Positions 24,255 through 32,681 of a stretch of DNA of 64,000 nt are shown piece by piece. The notes beneath the pieces are model-generated. The model worked only from the letters and a program-made list of their open reading frames with translations, was not told where the DNA came from and ran no database searches. The first letter of the stretch is position 1. Each line of letters opens with the position of its first letter. Position numbers and translations under genes: made by a program. Source of the stretch: Cellulosimicrobium sp. Marseille-Q4280 (GTDB lineage: Bacteria; Actinomycetota; Actinomycetes; Actinomycetales; Cellulomonadaceae); NCBI RefSeq assembly GCF_943181405.1, contig NZ_CALPBY010000002.1, positions 124,001 through 188,000 on the forward strand, read 5' to 3'.

Positions 24255-25579
24255 CCGGCGAGGCCCGGCACGACCCGGTCGCGGGGACCTCCGGAGCCGG
24301 CAGCACCGGCAGGGCTGCCGGTGAGCCGGCCAGGTCCGTGCTCGCCCCGTCCGACGTGCTGCGGATCCTTCTCGTGGAGGACGACGACGGCGACGCGCTC
24401 CTCGTCGAGGAGCTGCTCTCCGACGCGAGCCTCAAGGTCGAGCTGCACCGCGCCACGACGCTCGACCTCGCCCTCGAGATGCTCCCCACCCGTCCCGTGG
24501 ACTGCGTCCTCCTCGACCTCGGCCTCCCGGACTCCGTCGGCCTCGGCGGCGTCGAGCGGCTGCGCGCGGGCACGAGCCCGCCCGCCCTCGTCGTGCTCAC
24601 CGGGCACTCGGGGATCGACCTGGGCGTCCAGGCCGTCGCGGCGGGCGCCGACGACTACCTCGTCAAGGGCGAGGTGGACGGCGACCTGCTCGGCCGCTCG
24701 GTGCGCTACGCCGTGCAGCGGCGCAAGTCGGAGGAGCAGCAGCGGGCGCTGTACCGCAGCGAGGTCCGGGCGGCCGAGACGGCCCGGCTCGAGCGGGCAC
24801 TCCTGCCCACCCCGCTCGTCCAGGACGAGCGGCTCGCGGTCATGGTCGGCTACGTGCCCGGCGGGAACGGGCTCCTCGGCGGCGACTTCTACGACGCGGT
24901 CGAGCGGCCCGACGGCTCCGTGCTGTGCGTCATCGGCGACGTCGCCGGGCACGGACCCGACGAGGCCGCGCTCGGCGCGACGCTGCGCACCGCGTGGCGC
25001 ACGATCGTCCTGTCGGACACGGACCCTGCGGCGATCCTGCCGCTCCTGGAGCGCGTCCTCGTCCCGGAGCGCGCACGCCCGGAGGTGTTCGTCACGCTCT
25101 GCCAGGTCGTCGTCGACCCCGGCCGGCGGTACGCCGACATCCACCTCGCCGGGCACCTCGCGCCGCTCCTGCTGCAGGAGCGCGCGACCGAGGTCCCGAC
25201 GACGGCCCGCGGGCGCGCGCTCGGGATCCCGGTCGCCGGCGGGTGGTCGGCCCAGCGTGTGGAGCTCGGCGGCCGCTGGGCGCTCATGCTCTACACGGAC
25301 GGGCTCGTCGAGGCGACCGTGCAGGACCCCGCCGTGAGCGCGCGCGGGGCGCGTCCGGAGCGCATCGGCGTCGACGGCCTGCGGCGCGCGGTCGACGCGG
25401 CCCTCGAGCAGGGGACCGAGGGCATCGTGGAGCGCGTGTTCCGCCGTGTCCGCGACCTGCACGGCGGGCCGCTCGCCGACGACGCGGCCCTGCTCGTCAT
25501 CGGGTGGGCGGGCGACGACGCACCCGTCCCCGCCGAGCGCACCGCGACGCTCGCCGACTCCGACGAGTGGGCACGGTGA
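24251..25579 (+). CDS. Response regulator with PP2C/SpoIIE phosphatase output
   Basis: This 442-residue two-domain protein has a receiver (RILLVEDDDGDALLVEELL, phosphoacceptor Asp89 in VLLDLGLPD, DDYLVKG) followed by a PPM/SpoIIE-type serine phosphatase (GGDFYDAVERPDGSVLCVIGDVAGHG, LMLYTDGLVEA, DDAALLVIGW). Such RsbU/RssB-like proteins usually dephosphorylate anti-sigma-factor antagonists in response to phosphorylation. GTG 24251 begins a linker of 35 or so residues before the receiver. Its stop overlaps the kinase start as GTGA. The partner anti-sigma system is not in the window. Confidence 0.9.
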   Translation: MTGEARHDPVAGTSGAGSTGRAAGEPARSVLAPSDVLRILLVEDDDGDALLVEELLSDASLKVELHRATTLDLALEMLPTRPVDCVLLDLGLPDSVGLGGVERLRAGTSPPALVVLTGHSGIDLGVQAVAAGADDYLVKGEVDGDLLGRSVRYAVQRRKSEEQQRALYRSEVRAAETARLERALLPTPLVQDERLAVMVGYVPGGNGLLGGDFYDAVERPDGSVLCVIGDVAGHGPDEAALGATLRTAWRTIVLSDTDPAAILPLLERVLVPERARPEVFVTLCQVVVDPGRRYADIHLAGHLAPLLLQERATEVPTTARGRALGIPVAGGWSAQRVELGGRWALMLYTDGLVEATVQDPAVSARGARPERIGVDGLRRAVDAALEQGTEGIVERVFRRVRDLHGGPLADDAALLVIGWAGDDAPVPAERTATLADSDEWAR

Positions 25580-27204
25580 GCGCGGCGCGTCGAGCCCCCA
25601 CGCTCCGCCGGCGGCTCGGGTGGTCGCTCGTCGTCGCCGGGGTGATCCTGCTGGGAGTCGTGACGACGTCGGCCCTCGCGCTCTCGCGCGTGCTCACGCT
25701 CCAGGACGAGATCACCGGGCCGTACTTCGACGCCGTCACCCAGGCCGACTCCTCGTTCGTCGCGCTGCTCGACACGGAGTCGGCGGTGCGCTCCTACGCG
25801 GCGACGGGCGACGACACCGCGCTCGAGGCGTACGGGCGTGCCGTGGGGGGTGACGCGACCGTCTCGATCGCCGACCCGGCGGACCTCGCGCGGCTCGGTT
25901 CCGGCGACGGCCTGACCGTCGCGCACGACGAGGCGCTGCGCGCGGTCGAGGCGTGGTTCACCGAGTACGCCGAGCCCGCGATCGAGTCCACGGGCCGAGC
26001 GGGCGCGGGCACCGTCACGCGGGTGGAGCGCGCCGAGGGGGCCGCGCTCTTCGCCGAGGCGCGCGCCGCCACGGGGCGCTACGTCGCGGACCTCCGCGCG
26101 GAGCGGGCGGAGGCCGTCGAGGCCCTGGACCGCTGGAGCCGCGTCCTGTTCGGCAGCGTCCTCGTGCTGGTCGGCGCGGCGCTCGCGGTGGGGATCATCC
26201 TGTGGGTGTGCCTCAAGAGGTGGGTGACCGAGCCCGTCGCGCAGCTCGCGCACCGCGTCCGGCTCGTGAGCTCGGGCCAGCTCGACGAGCCCGTCGTCAC
26301 GTCGGGTCCCGCGGAGATCGCCGACCTCGCGCAGGACGTCGAGCACATGCGCGTCGAGCTCGTCGCCCAGGTCGCGGAGATCAAGGCGTCCCACGCGGAC
26401 TCGGCGCGCGCGCACGAGCGGCTCGAGGAGCAGGCGCGTGAGCTCGAGCGCTCGAACCGCGACCTCGAGCAGTTCGCGTACGTCGCCTCGCACGACCTCC
26501 AGGAGCCGCTGCGCAAGGTGGCGAGCTTCACCCAGCTGCTCAAGAAGCGGTACGGCGGCGAGCTCGACGACCGGGCCGACCAGTACATCGACTTCGCCGT
26601 CGACGGCGCCAAGCGCATGCAGCGCCTCATCCAGGACCTGCTCGGGTTCTCGCGCGTCGGCCGGACGGGGACGGAACGCGTCGACGTCGACCTCGAGGCG
26701 TCCCTCGGGCTGGTGCTCGACGACCTGTCGGAGGCGATCACCGCGAGCGGCGCCACCGTCACGCACGACCCGCTGCCCGTCGTCGTCGGGGAGCGCGCCC
26801 TGCTGCAGCAGCTCCTCGCGAACCTCGTCGGGAACGCGCTGAAGTTCCGGTCGCCGGACCGCCCCCCGGTCGTCCACGTGGGCGTCCTCGCACGCGACAC
26901 CCACTGGGAGATCTCGGTCGCCGACAACGGCATCGGGATCGACCCCCAGTACGCGGAGCGGGTGTTCGTGATCTTCCAACGGCTGCACGCGAAGGACGTC
27001 TACGAGGGCACCGGCATCGGGCTGGCGCTGTGCAAGCGCATCGTCGAGTACCACGGCGGCCGCATCTGGATCGAGCCGCGCGACGGTGGCACGACGGTCC
27101 GCTTCACGCTCGCCCACGCCTACGTGCACGCGCAGGTCGGCTACGCTCGCACGGACGACGCCGGCCCGGGGACGGGCCGCGACCACGAGGAGACCACCGC
27201 ATGA
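25576..27204 (+). CDS. Membrane sensor histidine kinase (CHASE3-like sensor, HAMP)
   Basis: This 542-residue sensor kinase has TM1 ([21 protein letters not shown]) and an extracytoplasmic helical region of about 130 residues resembling CHASE3. TM2 ([20 protein letters not shown]), HAMP and a coiled coil ([20 protein letters not shown]) follow. The HisKA H-box is [12 protein letters not shown], phospho-His306. The N box is [14 protein letters not shown] and the G boxes are VADNGIGI and [18 protein letters not shown]. The SHDLQEPLR type is shared with phytochrome-family kinases that use Rcp1-like receivers, and one follows here. Start and stop overlap its neighbours by 4 nt each. Confidence 0.92.
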   Translation: MSAARRAPTLRRRLGWSLVVAGVILLGVVTTSALALSRVLTLQDEITGPYFDAVTQADSSFVALLDTESAVRSYAATGDDTALEAYGRAVGGDATVSIADPADLARLGSGDGLTVAHDEALRAVEAWFTEYAEPAIESTGRAGAGTVTRVERAEGAALFAEARAATGRYVADLRAERAEAVEALDRWSRVLFGSVLVLVGAALAVGIILWVCLKRWVTEPVAQLAHRVRLVSSGQLDEPVVTSGPAEIADLAQDVEHMRVELVAQVAEIKASHADSARAHERLEEQARELERSNRDLEQFAYVASHDLQEPLRKVASFTQLLKKRYGGELDDRADQYIDFAVDGAKRMQRLIQDLLGFSRVGRTGTERVDVDLEASLGLVLDDLSEAITASGATVTHDPLPVVVGERALLQQLLANLVGNALKFRSPDRPPVVHVGVLARDTHWEISVADNGIGIDPQYAERVFVIFQRLHAKDVYEGTGIGLALCKRIVEYHGGRIWIEPRDGGTTVRFTLAHAYVHAQVGYARTDDAGPGTGRDHEETTA

Positions 27205-27641
27205 GCCACGGCACGAAGCCCATCGACGTCCTGCTCGTCGAGGACGACCCGGGCGACGTGCTCATGACGCGCGAGGCGTTCGAGGACCACAAGGTCACGA
27301 ACAGGCTGTCGGTCGTCTCCGACGGCGTGAGCGCGCTGGCGTTCCTGCGCAAGGAGGGCGAGCACGCCGACGCCCCGACGCCGGACCTCATCCTGCTCGA
27401 CCTCAACCTGCCGCGGATGGACGGTCGCGAGGTCCTCGCGGAGCTCAAGGCCGACGCCGTCCTGCGGAAGATCCCGGTCGTGGTGCTCACGACGTCGGAG
27501 GCCGAGGAGGACGTGGTGCGCAGCTACTCCCTCCACGCGAACGCGTACGTGACGAAGCCCGTCGACTTCGACCGCTTCATCGACGTGGTGCGACAGATCG
27601 ACGACTTCTTCGTCTCGGTGGTGCGGCTGCCCGGTCGCTGA
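27201..27641 (+). CDS. Rcp1-like single-domain response regulator
   Basis: This 146-residue stand-alone receiver has [18 protein letters not shown], phosphoacceptor Asp67 in [17 protein letters not shown], the switch Thr in [12 protein letters not shown] and Lys in AYVTKPVDF. There is no output domain. Such Rcp1/CheY-like regulators act by protein contact or as phosphate shuttles or sinks. ATGA overlap with the kinase implies co-translation. The kinase therefore probably has two receivers: this one and the phosphatase-linked receiver. Confidence 0.92.
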   Translation: MSHGTKPIDVLLVEDDPGDVLMTREAFEDHKVTNRLSVVSDGVSALAFLRKEGEHADAPTPDLILLDLNLPRMDGREVLAELKADAVLRKIPVVVLTTSEAEEDVVRSYSLHANAYVTKPVDFDRFIDVVRQIDDFFVSVVRLPGR

Positions 27642-27774
27642 CCGCGCGCCTCGCCCTGCGCCGTCGGGCGTGCACCCGCGGGCACCGGGAAGGATCTGCC
27701 GGTGCGACGCGTTGTCGACCACAGGCCTCCGCGCGCACGACGGCGGACGGCGTGGGACGTGACGAGGAGGACGG

Positions 27775-28698
27775 ATGCTGGACCCCCGGGAGATCTACGA
27801 GCTCGACGAGGACGCGGTCGCGCGCCTGTGGCCGAGCGCCCCGGAACCGGGCGCCGGTCCCGTGCTGGTGCACGCGATCACCGGCTTCGTGGACGCGGGG
27901 AACGCCGGCGAGCGCGCCGTCGAGCACCTGCTCGACGGCGGTGAGGTCACCCGGCTGGTGACGTTCGACGTCGACCAGCTCCTGGACTACCGCTCGAAGC
28001 GCGCCACGATGACGTTCAGCACCGACCGGTGGTCGGCGTATGACGAGCCGCACCTCGTCGTCGACCACGTCCGCGACACCGAGGGGACGGGGTTCCTGCT
28101 GCTGCACGGCGCAGAGCCCGACCTGCAGTGGGAGCGCGTGGTCGCCGCGCTGCGCGACGTCGTCGACCGGCTCGGGGTGTCGCTGACGGTCGGGATCCAC
28201 GGGATCCCGATGGGCATCCCGCACACGCGCCCGCTCTCCGTGACGGCCCACGCGACCCGCCCGGAGCTCGTCGCGGAGCACGCGTCGTGGTTCGGGACGG
28301 TGAAGGTGCCGGCGAGCCTCGCGGCCCTGCTCGAGCTGCGCCTCGGTCAGTCGGGCCATGATGCGGTCGGCTACACCGTGCACGTCCCGCACTACCTCGC
28401 CCAGTCCGCCTACCCGCCCGCGACGGTGGTCGCGCTCGAGCACGTCCAGCGCCTCACGGGCCTCGACCTCGCGACCGCCGGTCTCGCGGAGGCCGCGCAG
28501 GACGCGACGACCGAGGTCGAGCGGCAGGTGCACGACTCCGAGGAGGTCGCGGCCGTCGTCCGCGCGCTCGAGGAGCAGTACGACGCCTTCGCCCGCGCGG
28601 TAGGCCGGACGAGCCTGCTCGCGGACACCGCGCCGATCCCGACCGCGGACGAGCTCGGCGCCGAGTTCGAGCGCTTCCTCGCGCAGCAGGGGGACTGA
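27775..28698 (+). CDS. PAC2-family protein
   Basis: This 307-residue cytoplasmic protein is of the PAC2 family, named for the eukaryotic proteasome assembly chaperone 2. The core is VLVHAITGFVDAGNAGERAVEHLL, LVTFDVDQLLDYRSKRATMTF and GIHGIPMGIPHTRPLSVTAHAT. The C-terminal part is helical (RALEEQYDAFARAV). ATG 27775 has GAGGAGG 5 nt upstream. Actinobacterial PAC2 proteins are widespread but lack a settled function. No proteasome genes are in the window. Confidence 0.88.
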   Translation: MLDPREIYELDEDAVARLWPSAPEPGAGPVLVHAITGFVDAGNAGERAVEHLLDGGEVTRLVTFDVDQLLDYRSKRATMTFSTDRWSAYDEPHLVVDHVRDTEGTGFLLLHGAEPDLQWERVVAALRDVVDRLGVSLTVGIHGIPMGIPHTRPLSVTAHATRPELVAEHASWFGTVKVPASLAALLELRLGQSGHDAVGYTVHVPHYLAQSAYPPATVVALEHVQRLTGLDLATAGLAEAAQDATTEVERQVHDSEEVAAVVRALEEQYDAFARAVGRTSLLADTAPIPTADELGAEFERFLAQQGD

Positions 28699-28982
28699 CC
28701 GCGCGGCCCTTTGTCCCGACAAATCGGCACGAGACGTCGCGATCCGGCGTGGCACATCCCACACCGTCCGTGCCAGACTGTCACCCGCTGCAGTGACGAG
28801 CTCGCGCACGACCCGGTGCCGGCCGCACGGGTCGCCGCGTGATCGAGCGGCCCGGACGGCGTCCTGCCGGCCCTCGGGGCCGGACACCGGCGAAGGACGT
28901 GGGACCTCGTCGTGTGGCGCACGGGGTGGACGAAGGGTCCGCTCGCTGACGTCCCGGACGGACAGAAGGTCAGAGGAACAGC
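28699..28982 (+). promoter_or_regulatory. Upstream region / leader of the cold-shock gene
   Basis: The 284-bp gap contains a perfect TTTGTC-CC-GACAAA palindrome (28710-28723), a GGCAC/GTGCC repeat (28751-28755/28770-28774) and a CCGGCCC-TCG-GGGCCGG hairpin (28867-28883). AGAGGA lies just before the csp ATG. A structured 5' UTR is usual for cold-shock genes. No -35/-10 pair was convincing. Confidence 0.4.
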
Positions 28983-29186
28983 ATGGCGCAGGGTTCTGTG
29001 AAGTGGTTCAACGCCGAGAAGGGCTTCGGCTTCATCGCGCAGGACGGCGGGGGTGCAGACGTCTTCGTGCACTACTCGGCGATCGAGACGCAGGGGTACC
29101 GCACGCTCGACGAGGCGCAGCGGGTCGAGTTCGAGATCACCCAGGGCCCGAAGGGCCCGCAGGCGGAGAACGTCCGCCCGCTCTGA
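28983..29186 (+). CDS. Cold-shock protein, CspA family
   Basis: This 67-residue single-stranded nucleic-acid chaperone has RNP1 KGFGFIAQ and RNP2 DVFVHYSAI, plus VKWFNAEKG at the N-terminus. The size is exactly that of CspA-type proteins. It destabilises RNA secondary structure in the cytoplasm. It is monocistronic, with a structured leader and two successive hairpins after it. Confidence 0.96.
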   Translation: MAQGSVKWFNAEKGFGFIAQDGGGADVFVHYSAIETQGYRTLDEAQRVEFEITQGPKGPQAENVRPL

Positions 29187-29195
29187 CGGCCGCAC

Positions 29196-29214
29196 CGGTG
29201 GCCGAAGGCCACCG
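29196..29214 (+). terminator. First hairpin after csp
   Basis: A perfect 8-bp stem CGGTGGCC/GGCCACCG has a GAA loop, 9 nt after the stop. Confidence 0.55.
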
Positions 29215-29224
29215 AGCGGTCCTC

Positions 29225-29265
29225 GCACAGGAGCCGCGCCCCGGCACGGGGCGCGGCTCCTGTGC
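29225..29265. terminator. Main csp terminator
   Basis: A perfect 19-bp stem (29225-29243/29247-29265) has a 3-nt GCA loop. It is one of the longest uninterrupted stems in the window and lies between convergent transcription units. Confidence 0.88.
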
Positions 29266-29290
29266 GTCCGGGCGGCGGCGCCGGTCCGGG

Positions 29291-29353
29291 CGCACGGCGT
29301 CGGGTGAGGACCGCACGGCGTCGGGGCCGGATCGCACGGGATCGGTCGGGCGT
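29291..29353. repeat. Three degenerate 21-bp tandem repeats
   Basis: Units start at 29291, 29312 and 29333 with CGCACGG. The first two match at 17 of 21 positions and the third is more diverged. They lie between the csp terminator and the convergent gene end, with no coding role visible. Confidence 0.7.
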
Positions 29354-29362
29354 GGACGTCAG

Positions 29363-30412
29363 CTACCCGTGGCCGTCAGTGGACGGCGGGGGCGCGGCGT
29401 TCTCCGGCGGGTCGTCGAACGGCCGGGCCGCGCCGACGAACGCCTCGAGCTCGGCTCCGACCAGGACACGGGCGGGGAGCGGGAGGGTCCGTGCCGCACG
29501 CGACAGGCCTGCTGACGCGAGGTCGATCGACGTCGGCCCGGGGCGCACCGCCACGAGCACGAGGTTCCCGTAGCGCCGGCCCTTGAGCTGGCCGGGCTCC
29601 GCGATCGCGGCGAGCCCGACCGCGTCCCGATCTCTCGGCCGATCGCTCGGCCGGTCGCTCGGCCGGTCGCCTGCCGGGTCGCCGGGGCGCGATCCTGGAG
29701 GCGGCCCGGTCGTGCCGTCGGTGGCCGCGACCGCTGCGAGCGTCGCGAGCTCGCGACGTGCGGTGGTCAGCGGCGGACGGTCCGCGCAGTTCGCCAGGTA
29801 CACCCCTCCCGGGCGCAGGACGCGCCGCACCTCGCGCGCCGTCGCGGTCGTCACGAGGTGCTCAGGGGTGGCGTCCCCGGCGAACACGTCACGGACGACG
29901 ACGTCGAACGCCCCGTCGGGGAAGGTCGTCAGCGCGTGGCCCGCGTCGTCGGCCCGCAGGCGCAGCCGCGGCGAGCGCGGCAGGTCGAACCACTCGCGCA
30001 CGAGCTCGAGGAGCCGCGCGTCGAGGTCGACGCCGACCTGGGTCGAGCCGGGTCGGGTGTGCTCCACCCAGCGCGCCAGGGTGCACCCCGCGGCCCCGAG
30101 GTGGAGCACCCGCAGGGGGCCGGGCGGCGCGTGCTCGATCACCGCCGCCATCTGCTGCATGTACTCGAACGCGAGGAACCCGGGGTCGTCGAGGTCGACA
30201 TGAGAGCTCGGCACGCCGTTGACGTACAGGGTCACGGCCCCGTCGTGGTCGGGGTCGCGCTCGAGCCGGGCCGTCCCCGTCGTCGTCGCGACCGCGCCCT
30301 CGGGCAGGTCACGGCCGTGCGCGGCGACGGCCCGGCGACGACGGCCGCGCGGTGTGGGTGGCTCGGGGGACGCTGTGTCGGCACGAGGGGACCGGCGGGT
30401 GCGACGAGCCAT
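29363..30412 (-). CDS. Spermidine-synthase-like methyltransferase-fold protein
   Basis: This 349-residue soluble protein has a spermidine synthase/SAM-binding Rossmann fold: VTLYVNGVPSSHVDLDDPGFLAFEYMQQMAAVIEH, motif I VLHLGAAGCTLARWVE, VGVDLDARLLELVREWF and DVVVRDVFAG. Actinobacteria have many such proteins, often called fused or orphan spermidine synthases, with unproven polyamine activity. A low-complexity DRPS repeat lies about two thirds along. ATG 30412 lies 7 nt after TACGGT. It is divergent from the SOS-controlled HEPN-dinB operon. Confidence 0.8.
   Translation of the reverse strand: MARRTRRSPRADTASPEPPTPRGRRRRAVAAHGRDLPEGAVATTTGTARLERDPDHDGAVTLYVNGVPSSHVDLDDPGFLAFEYMQQMAAVIEHAPPGPLRVLHLGAAGCTLARWVEHTRPGSTQVGVDLDARLLELVREWFDLPRSPRLRLRADDAGHALTTFPDGAFDVVVRDVFAGDATPEHLVTTATAREVRRVLRPGGVYLANCADRPPLTTARRELATLAAVAATDGTTGPPPGSRPGDPAGDRPSDRPSDRPRDRDAVGLAAIAEPGQLKGRRYGNLVLVAVRPGPTSIDLASAGLSRAARTLPLPARVLVGAELEAFVGAARPFDDPPENAAPPPSTDGHG
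29633..29680. repeat. 12-bp in-frame tandem repeats (DRPS)
   Basis: Four 12-bp units (29633, 29645, 29657, 29669) encode DRPS-type repeats within the spermidine-synthase-like gene. The second and third are identical and the last is diverged. Copy number could vary without breaking the frame. Confidence 0.8.
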
Positions 30413-30419
30413 GGGCCCC

Positions 30420-30425
30420 ACCGTA
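30420..30425 (-). promoter_or_regulatory. -10 box of the spermidine-synthase-like gene
   Basis: TACGGT on the minus strand, 7 nt before ATG 30412, indicates a leaderless start. Confidence 0.55.
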
Positions 30426-30470
30426 CGGCGTCCCGGCCGACGTGACGGTCGGCTGACGGCTCCGGCGGCG

Positions 30471-30500
30471 TTGACAGCAGTCGAACACGTGTTCGATAGT
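30471..30500 (+). promoter_or_regulatory. SOS-controlled promoter with perfect LexA box
   Basis: -35 TTGACA (30471-30476) and a GATAGT -10 (30495-30500) flank a perfect palindromic LexA site TCGAACACGTGTTCGA (30481-30496) that fills the spacer. It drives the HEPN-dinB pair. This is the best SOS box in the window. Confidence 0.88.
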
Positions 30501-30517
30501 GGTGTGGGAGGTGCGCG

Positions 30518-30961
30518 ATGACGAAGGACATGAGAGGGACCGCTCCGGCTCCCGTCCCGGGCGAGGTCGGGCGGATGCTCGCGCGCGCGGACGCCGAGCT
30601 CGTCTCCGCGGCGGTCGCGACGGACCCTGCCGAACGGTTCGTGCACGCGCACCTGGGCGCGCTGCGGGCTGCGGCGGCGGTCGTCGCGCTCCGCGGTCGG
30701 CCGGTGCGTCGCGGTCGCGCCCGCCCCGTGTGGGACCAGCTCTCCGACGCCGAGCCGGAGCTCGCCGCGTGGTCCGTGTACTTCGCCGGTGGCGCCCGGG
30801 TGCGCGCCGCCCTCGACGCCGGGAGGTCCGACGCGGTGGACGCGCGCCGTGCCGACGAGCTGCTGGCGTGCGCCGAGGACTTCCGCGACGAGGTCGCGAT
30901 GCTCGTCGATCCCGACGCGGGCTTCGTGCGTCTGCCCGGCGTGCGCACGGTCGCGTCATGA
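30518..30961 (+). CDS. SAV_6107-type HEPN-domain protein
   Basis: This 147-residue helical protein is similar to the SAV_6107 HEPN family, often found beside dinB-type polymerases in actinobacteria. The core is GRMLARADAELVSAAVATDPAERFVHAHLGALRAAAAVVA through AWSVYFAGGARVRAALDAG to ACAEDFRDEVAMLV. R40-F-V-H-A-H45 fits the R-phi-x3-H RNase motif of HEPN proteins, but it lies in an early helix rather than the last. ATG 30518 has GGAGGT 5 nt upstream. It is the first gene after a perfect SOS box, with dinB 30 bp downstream, so a damage role is likely; its activity is unknown. Confidence 0.85.
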   Translation: MTKDMRGTAPAPVPGEVGRMLARADAELVSAAVATDPAERFVHAHLGALRAAAAVVALRGRPVRRGRARPVWDQLSDAEPELAAWSVYFAGGARVRAALDAGRSDAVDARRADELLACAEDFRDEVAMLVDPDAGFVRLPGVRTVAS

Positions 30962-30991
30962 CGTGGGGCCCATGATGAGCCGGGGGTGGCG

Positions 30992-32248
30992 ATGAGCCGC
31001 GGGCCGCGGGCCGCGGTGCGTCGTGACTGGGGTGCCGACGAGGACGGCTGCACCATCCTGCACGTCGACATGGACGCGTTCTTCGCCTCCGTCGAGCTCG
31101 CGCGGCGCCCCGAGCTGCGTGGCCGTCCCGTGATCGTCGGCGGCGCCGAGCGCGGGGTCGTCCTCGCCGCGACGTACGAGGCGCGCGCGTTCGGGGTGCA
31201 CTCGGCGATGCCCATGACCGCGGCGCGGCGTGCGTGCCCGCAGGCGATCGTCGTCCCTCCGGACCACGGTCGCTACCACGACGTCTCGCGCTCGGTCATG
31301 GCGATCCTCGGCGAGGTCACGGCGCTCGTCGAGCAGGTGAGCGTCGACGAGGCCTTCCTCGACGTGAGCGGCGCTCGCCGGCGGCTCGGTCCGCCCACGG
31401 TGATCGGCGCCGCGCTGCGCGAACGGGTCCGGTCCGCGCACGGCATCACGTGCTCGGTCGGCATCGCGAGGACGAAGTTCGTCGCCAAGCTGGCCTCGAC
31501 GCACGCCAAGCCCGACGGGATGCTCCTCGTGCCGGCCGCCGCCACCGTCCCCTTCCTGCGCACGCTGCCGGTGGGTGCGCTGTGGGGCGTGGGGGAGCGC
31601 ACCGAGCACGCTCTGGCCCAGTGGGGGATCCGAACCGTCGCCGAGCTCGCGGACACCGACGTGCCGGTGCTGCAGGCGGCGGTCGGCAGGGTCGCCGGCG
31701 CGCACCTGCACGACCTCGCGTGGGGTCGTGACCCGCGGCCCGTGGTGCCGGAGCGGTCAGAGCGCTCGATCGGCGCCGAGACGACGTTCGAGCACGACCT
31801 GCGTGACCTCGGGGCGGTGCAGGACCGTGTTCTCGAGCTCTCCGACCGGTGTGCGGCGCGGTTGCGCCAGCAGGGGTTCGTGGCCCGGACGGTGAGCGTG
31901 AAGGTGCGCACGAGCGACTTCCGGACGGTGACCCGGTCCCGCACCCTCGGGTCGCCCACGGACGTCGCGCGAGAGATCTACCTCGTCGCGCGCGAGCTCG
32001 TCGCCGGCGTCGACCTGCACGGGCTCGCCGTGCGCCTCGTGGGGGTCCGTGCCGAGGGCCTCGAGGGCCGGCAGGGGTCGGTCGCCCAGCCCACCCTGGA
32101 GGAGTCGGTCGACGAGCACGGTGCCACCCGACGGCGCGCGGAGGAGGCCGTGGACGCCGTCCGAGGCCGGTTCGGGGTGAGATCCATCGCGATGGGGCCC
32201 CGAGGACGCCGCTCGACTACCACCCCCGCTGATGTGGATCTATCCTGA
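30992..32248 (+). CDS. dinB: DNA polymerase IV (DinB)
   Basis: DinB is a Y-family translesion polymerase induced by DNA damage. The catalytic motifs are ILHVDMDAFFASVE and SVDEAFLDVSG, with the thumb and little finger after (WGVGERTEHALAQWGI, VSVKVRTSDFRTVTRSRTL). It has 418 residues from ATG 30992, which has a G-rich ribosome-binding site; GTG 30986 is the alternative. A clear beta-clamp motif of the QxSLF type is not evident at the C-terminus, where AQPTLEES is the nearest match. It follows the SOS-boxed HEPN gene by 30 bp with no hairpin, so the two are probably co-transcribed. Confidence 0.95.
   Translation: MSRGPRAAVRRDWGADEDGCTILHVDMDAFFASVELARRPELRGRPVIVGGAERGVVLAATYEARAFGVHSAMPMTAARRACPQAIVVPPDHGRYHDVSRSVMAILGEVTALVEQVSVDEAFLDVSGARRRLGPPTVIGAALRERVRSAHGITCSVGIARTKFVAKLASTHAKPDGMLLVPAAATVPFLRTLPVGALWGVGERTEHALAQWGIRTVAELADTDVPVLQAAVGRVAGAHLHDLAWGRDPRPVVPERSERSIGAETTFEHDLRDLGAVQDRVLELSDRCAARLRQQGFVARTVSVKVRTSDFRTVTRSRTLGSPTDVAREIYLVARELVAGVDLHGLAVRLVGVRAEGLEGRQGSVAQPTLEESVDEHGATRRRAEEAVDAVRGRFGVRSIAMGPRGRRSTTTPADVDLS
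32241..32246 (+). promoter_or_regulatory. -10 box of the DUF3040 gene
   Basis: TATCCT at the end of dinB, about 40 nt before ATG 32286, is a plausible own promoter. Confidence 0.45.
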
Positions 32249-32285
32249 GGGTGTCACTCGACCACCGCGGAGAAACGGGGTGCTC

Positions 32286-32681
32286 ATGCCTCTGTCTGAG
32301 TACGAGCAGCGGGTATTGGAGCAGATGGAGCGCGCCCTCACGACGGACGACCCGCGTCTGGCCAACACGCTCCAGTCGCCGCGTCGCCGGTCGGCGCTGA
32401 GATACGTCCTCGTCGGCGTCGGTGTGGTCGGGGGCCTGCTGCTGCTGGTCCTCGGCGCGGCGACGTCCCAGACCTGGCTCGGCGTCGTGGGTTTCGTGCT
32501 GATGTTCGGGGGCGTCGTGCTCGTCTTCCAGACGCCGCGCCCGGCGAAGGGTGGCCCGATCGGCACCGTCGACGCCGACGGCCGTGTCCGCCCCGCGAAC
32601 CCGGCGCCGGCTCCCCGGAAGTCGTTCCTCAGCCGACTCGAAGAGCGCTGGGACCGCCGTCGCGAGCACGGCGGTCGCTGA
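32286..32681 (+). CDS. DUF3040 membrane protein
   Basis: This 131-residue protein has the family N-terminus PLSEYEQRVLEQMERALTTDDPRLA, then two transmembrane helices (YVLVGVGVVGGLLLLVLG and WLGVVGFVLMFGGVVLVF) and a basic tail. DUF3040 genes stand near mraZ in many actinobacteria and are thought to relate to the cell envelope, but no function is established. ATG 32286 gives the family start. Its last 53 bp overlap the 3' end of the convergent transglutaminase gene. Confidence 0.9.
   Translation: MPLSEYEQRVLEQMERALTTDDPRLANTLQSPRRRSALRYVLVGVGVVGGLLLLVLGAATSQTWLGVVGFVLMFGGVVLVFQTPRPAKGGPIGTVDADGRVRPANPAPAPRKSFLSRLEERWDRRREHGGR

Noticed and set aside
18388-24600. Very long minus-strand open frame (over 2000 codons) across several genes
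   Set aside because: It runs antisense or out of frame through nearly all of serA, helR and others. Only its last 353 codons match a known family (aldo-keto reductase). High GC makes stop codons rare in shadow frames.
29137-29337. 66-codon minus frame opposite the csp terminator
   Set aside because: It is created by the 21-bp repeats (SPDAVR units) and by the antisense of the terminator stem. There is no start signal or family match.
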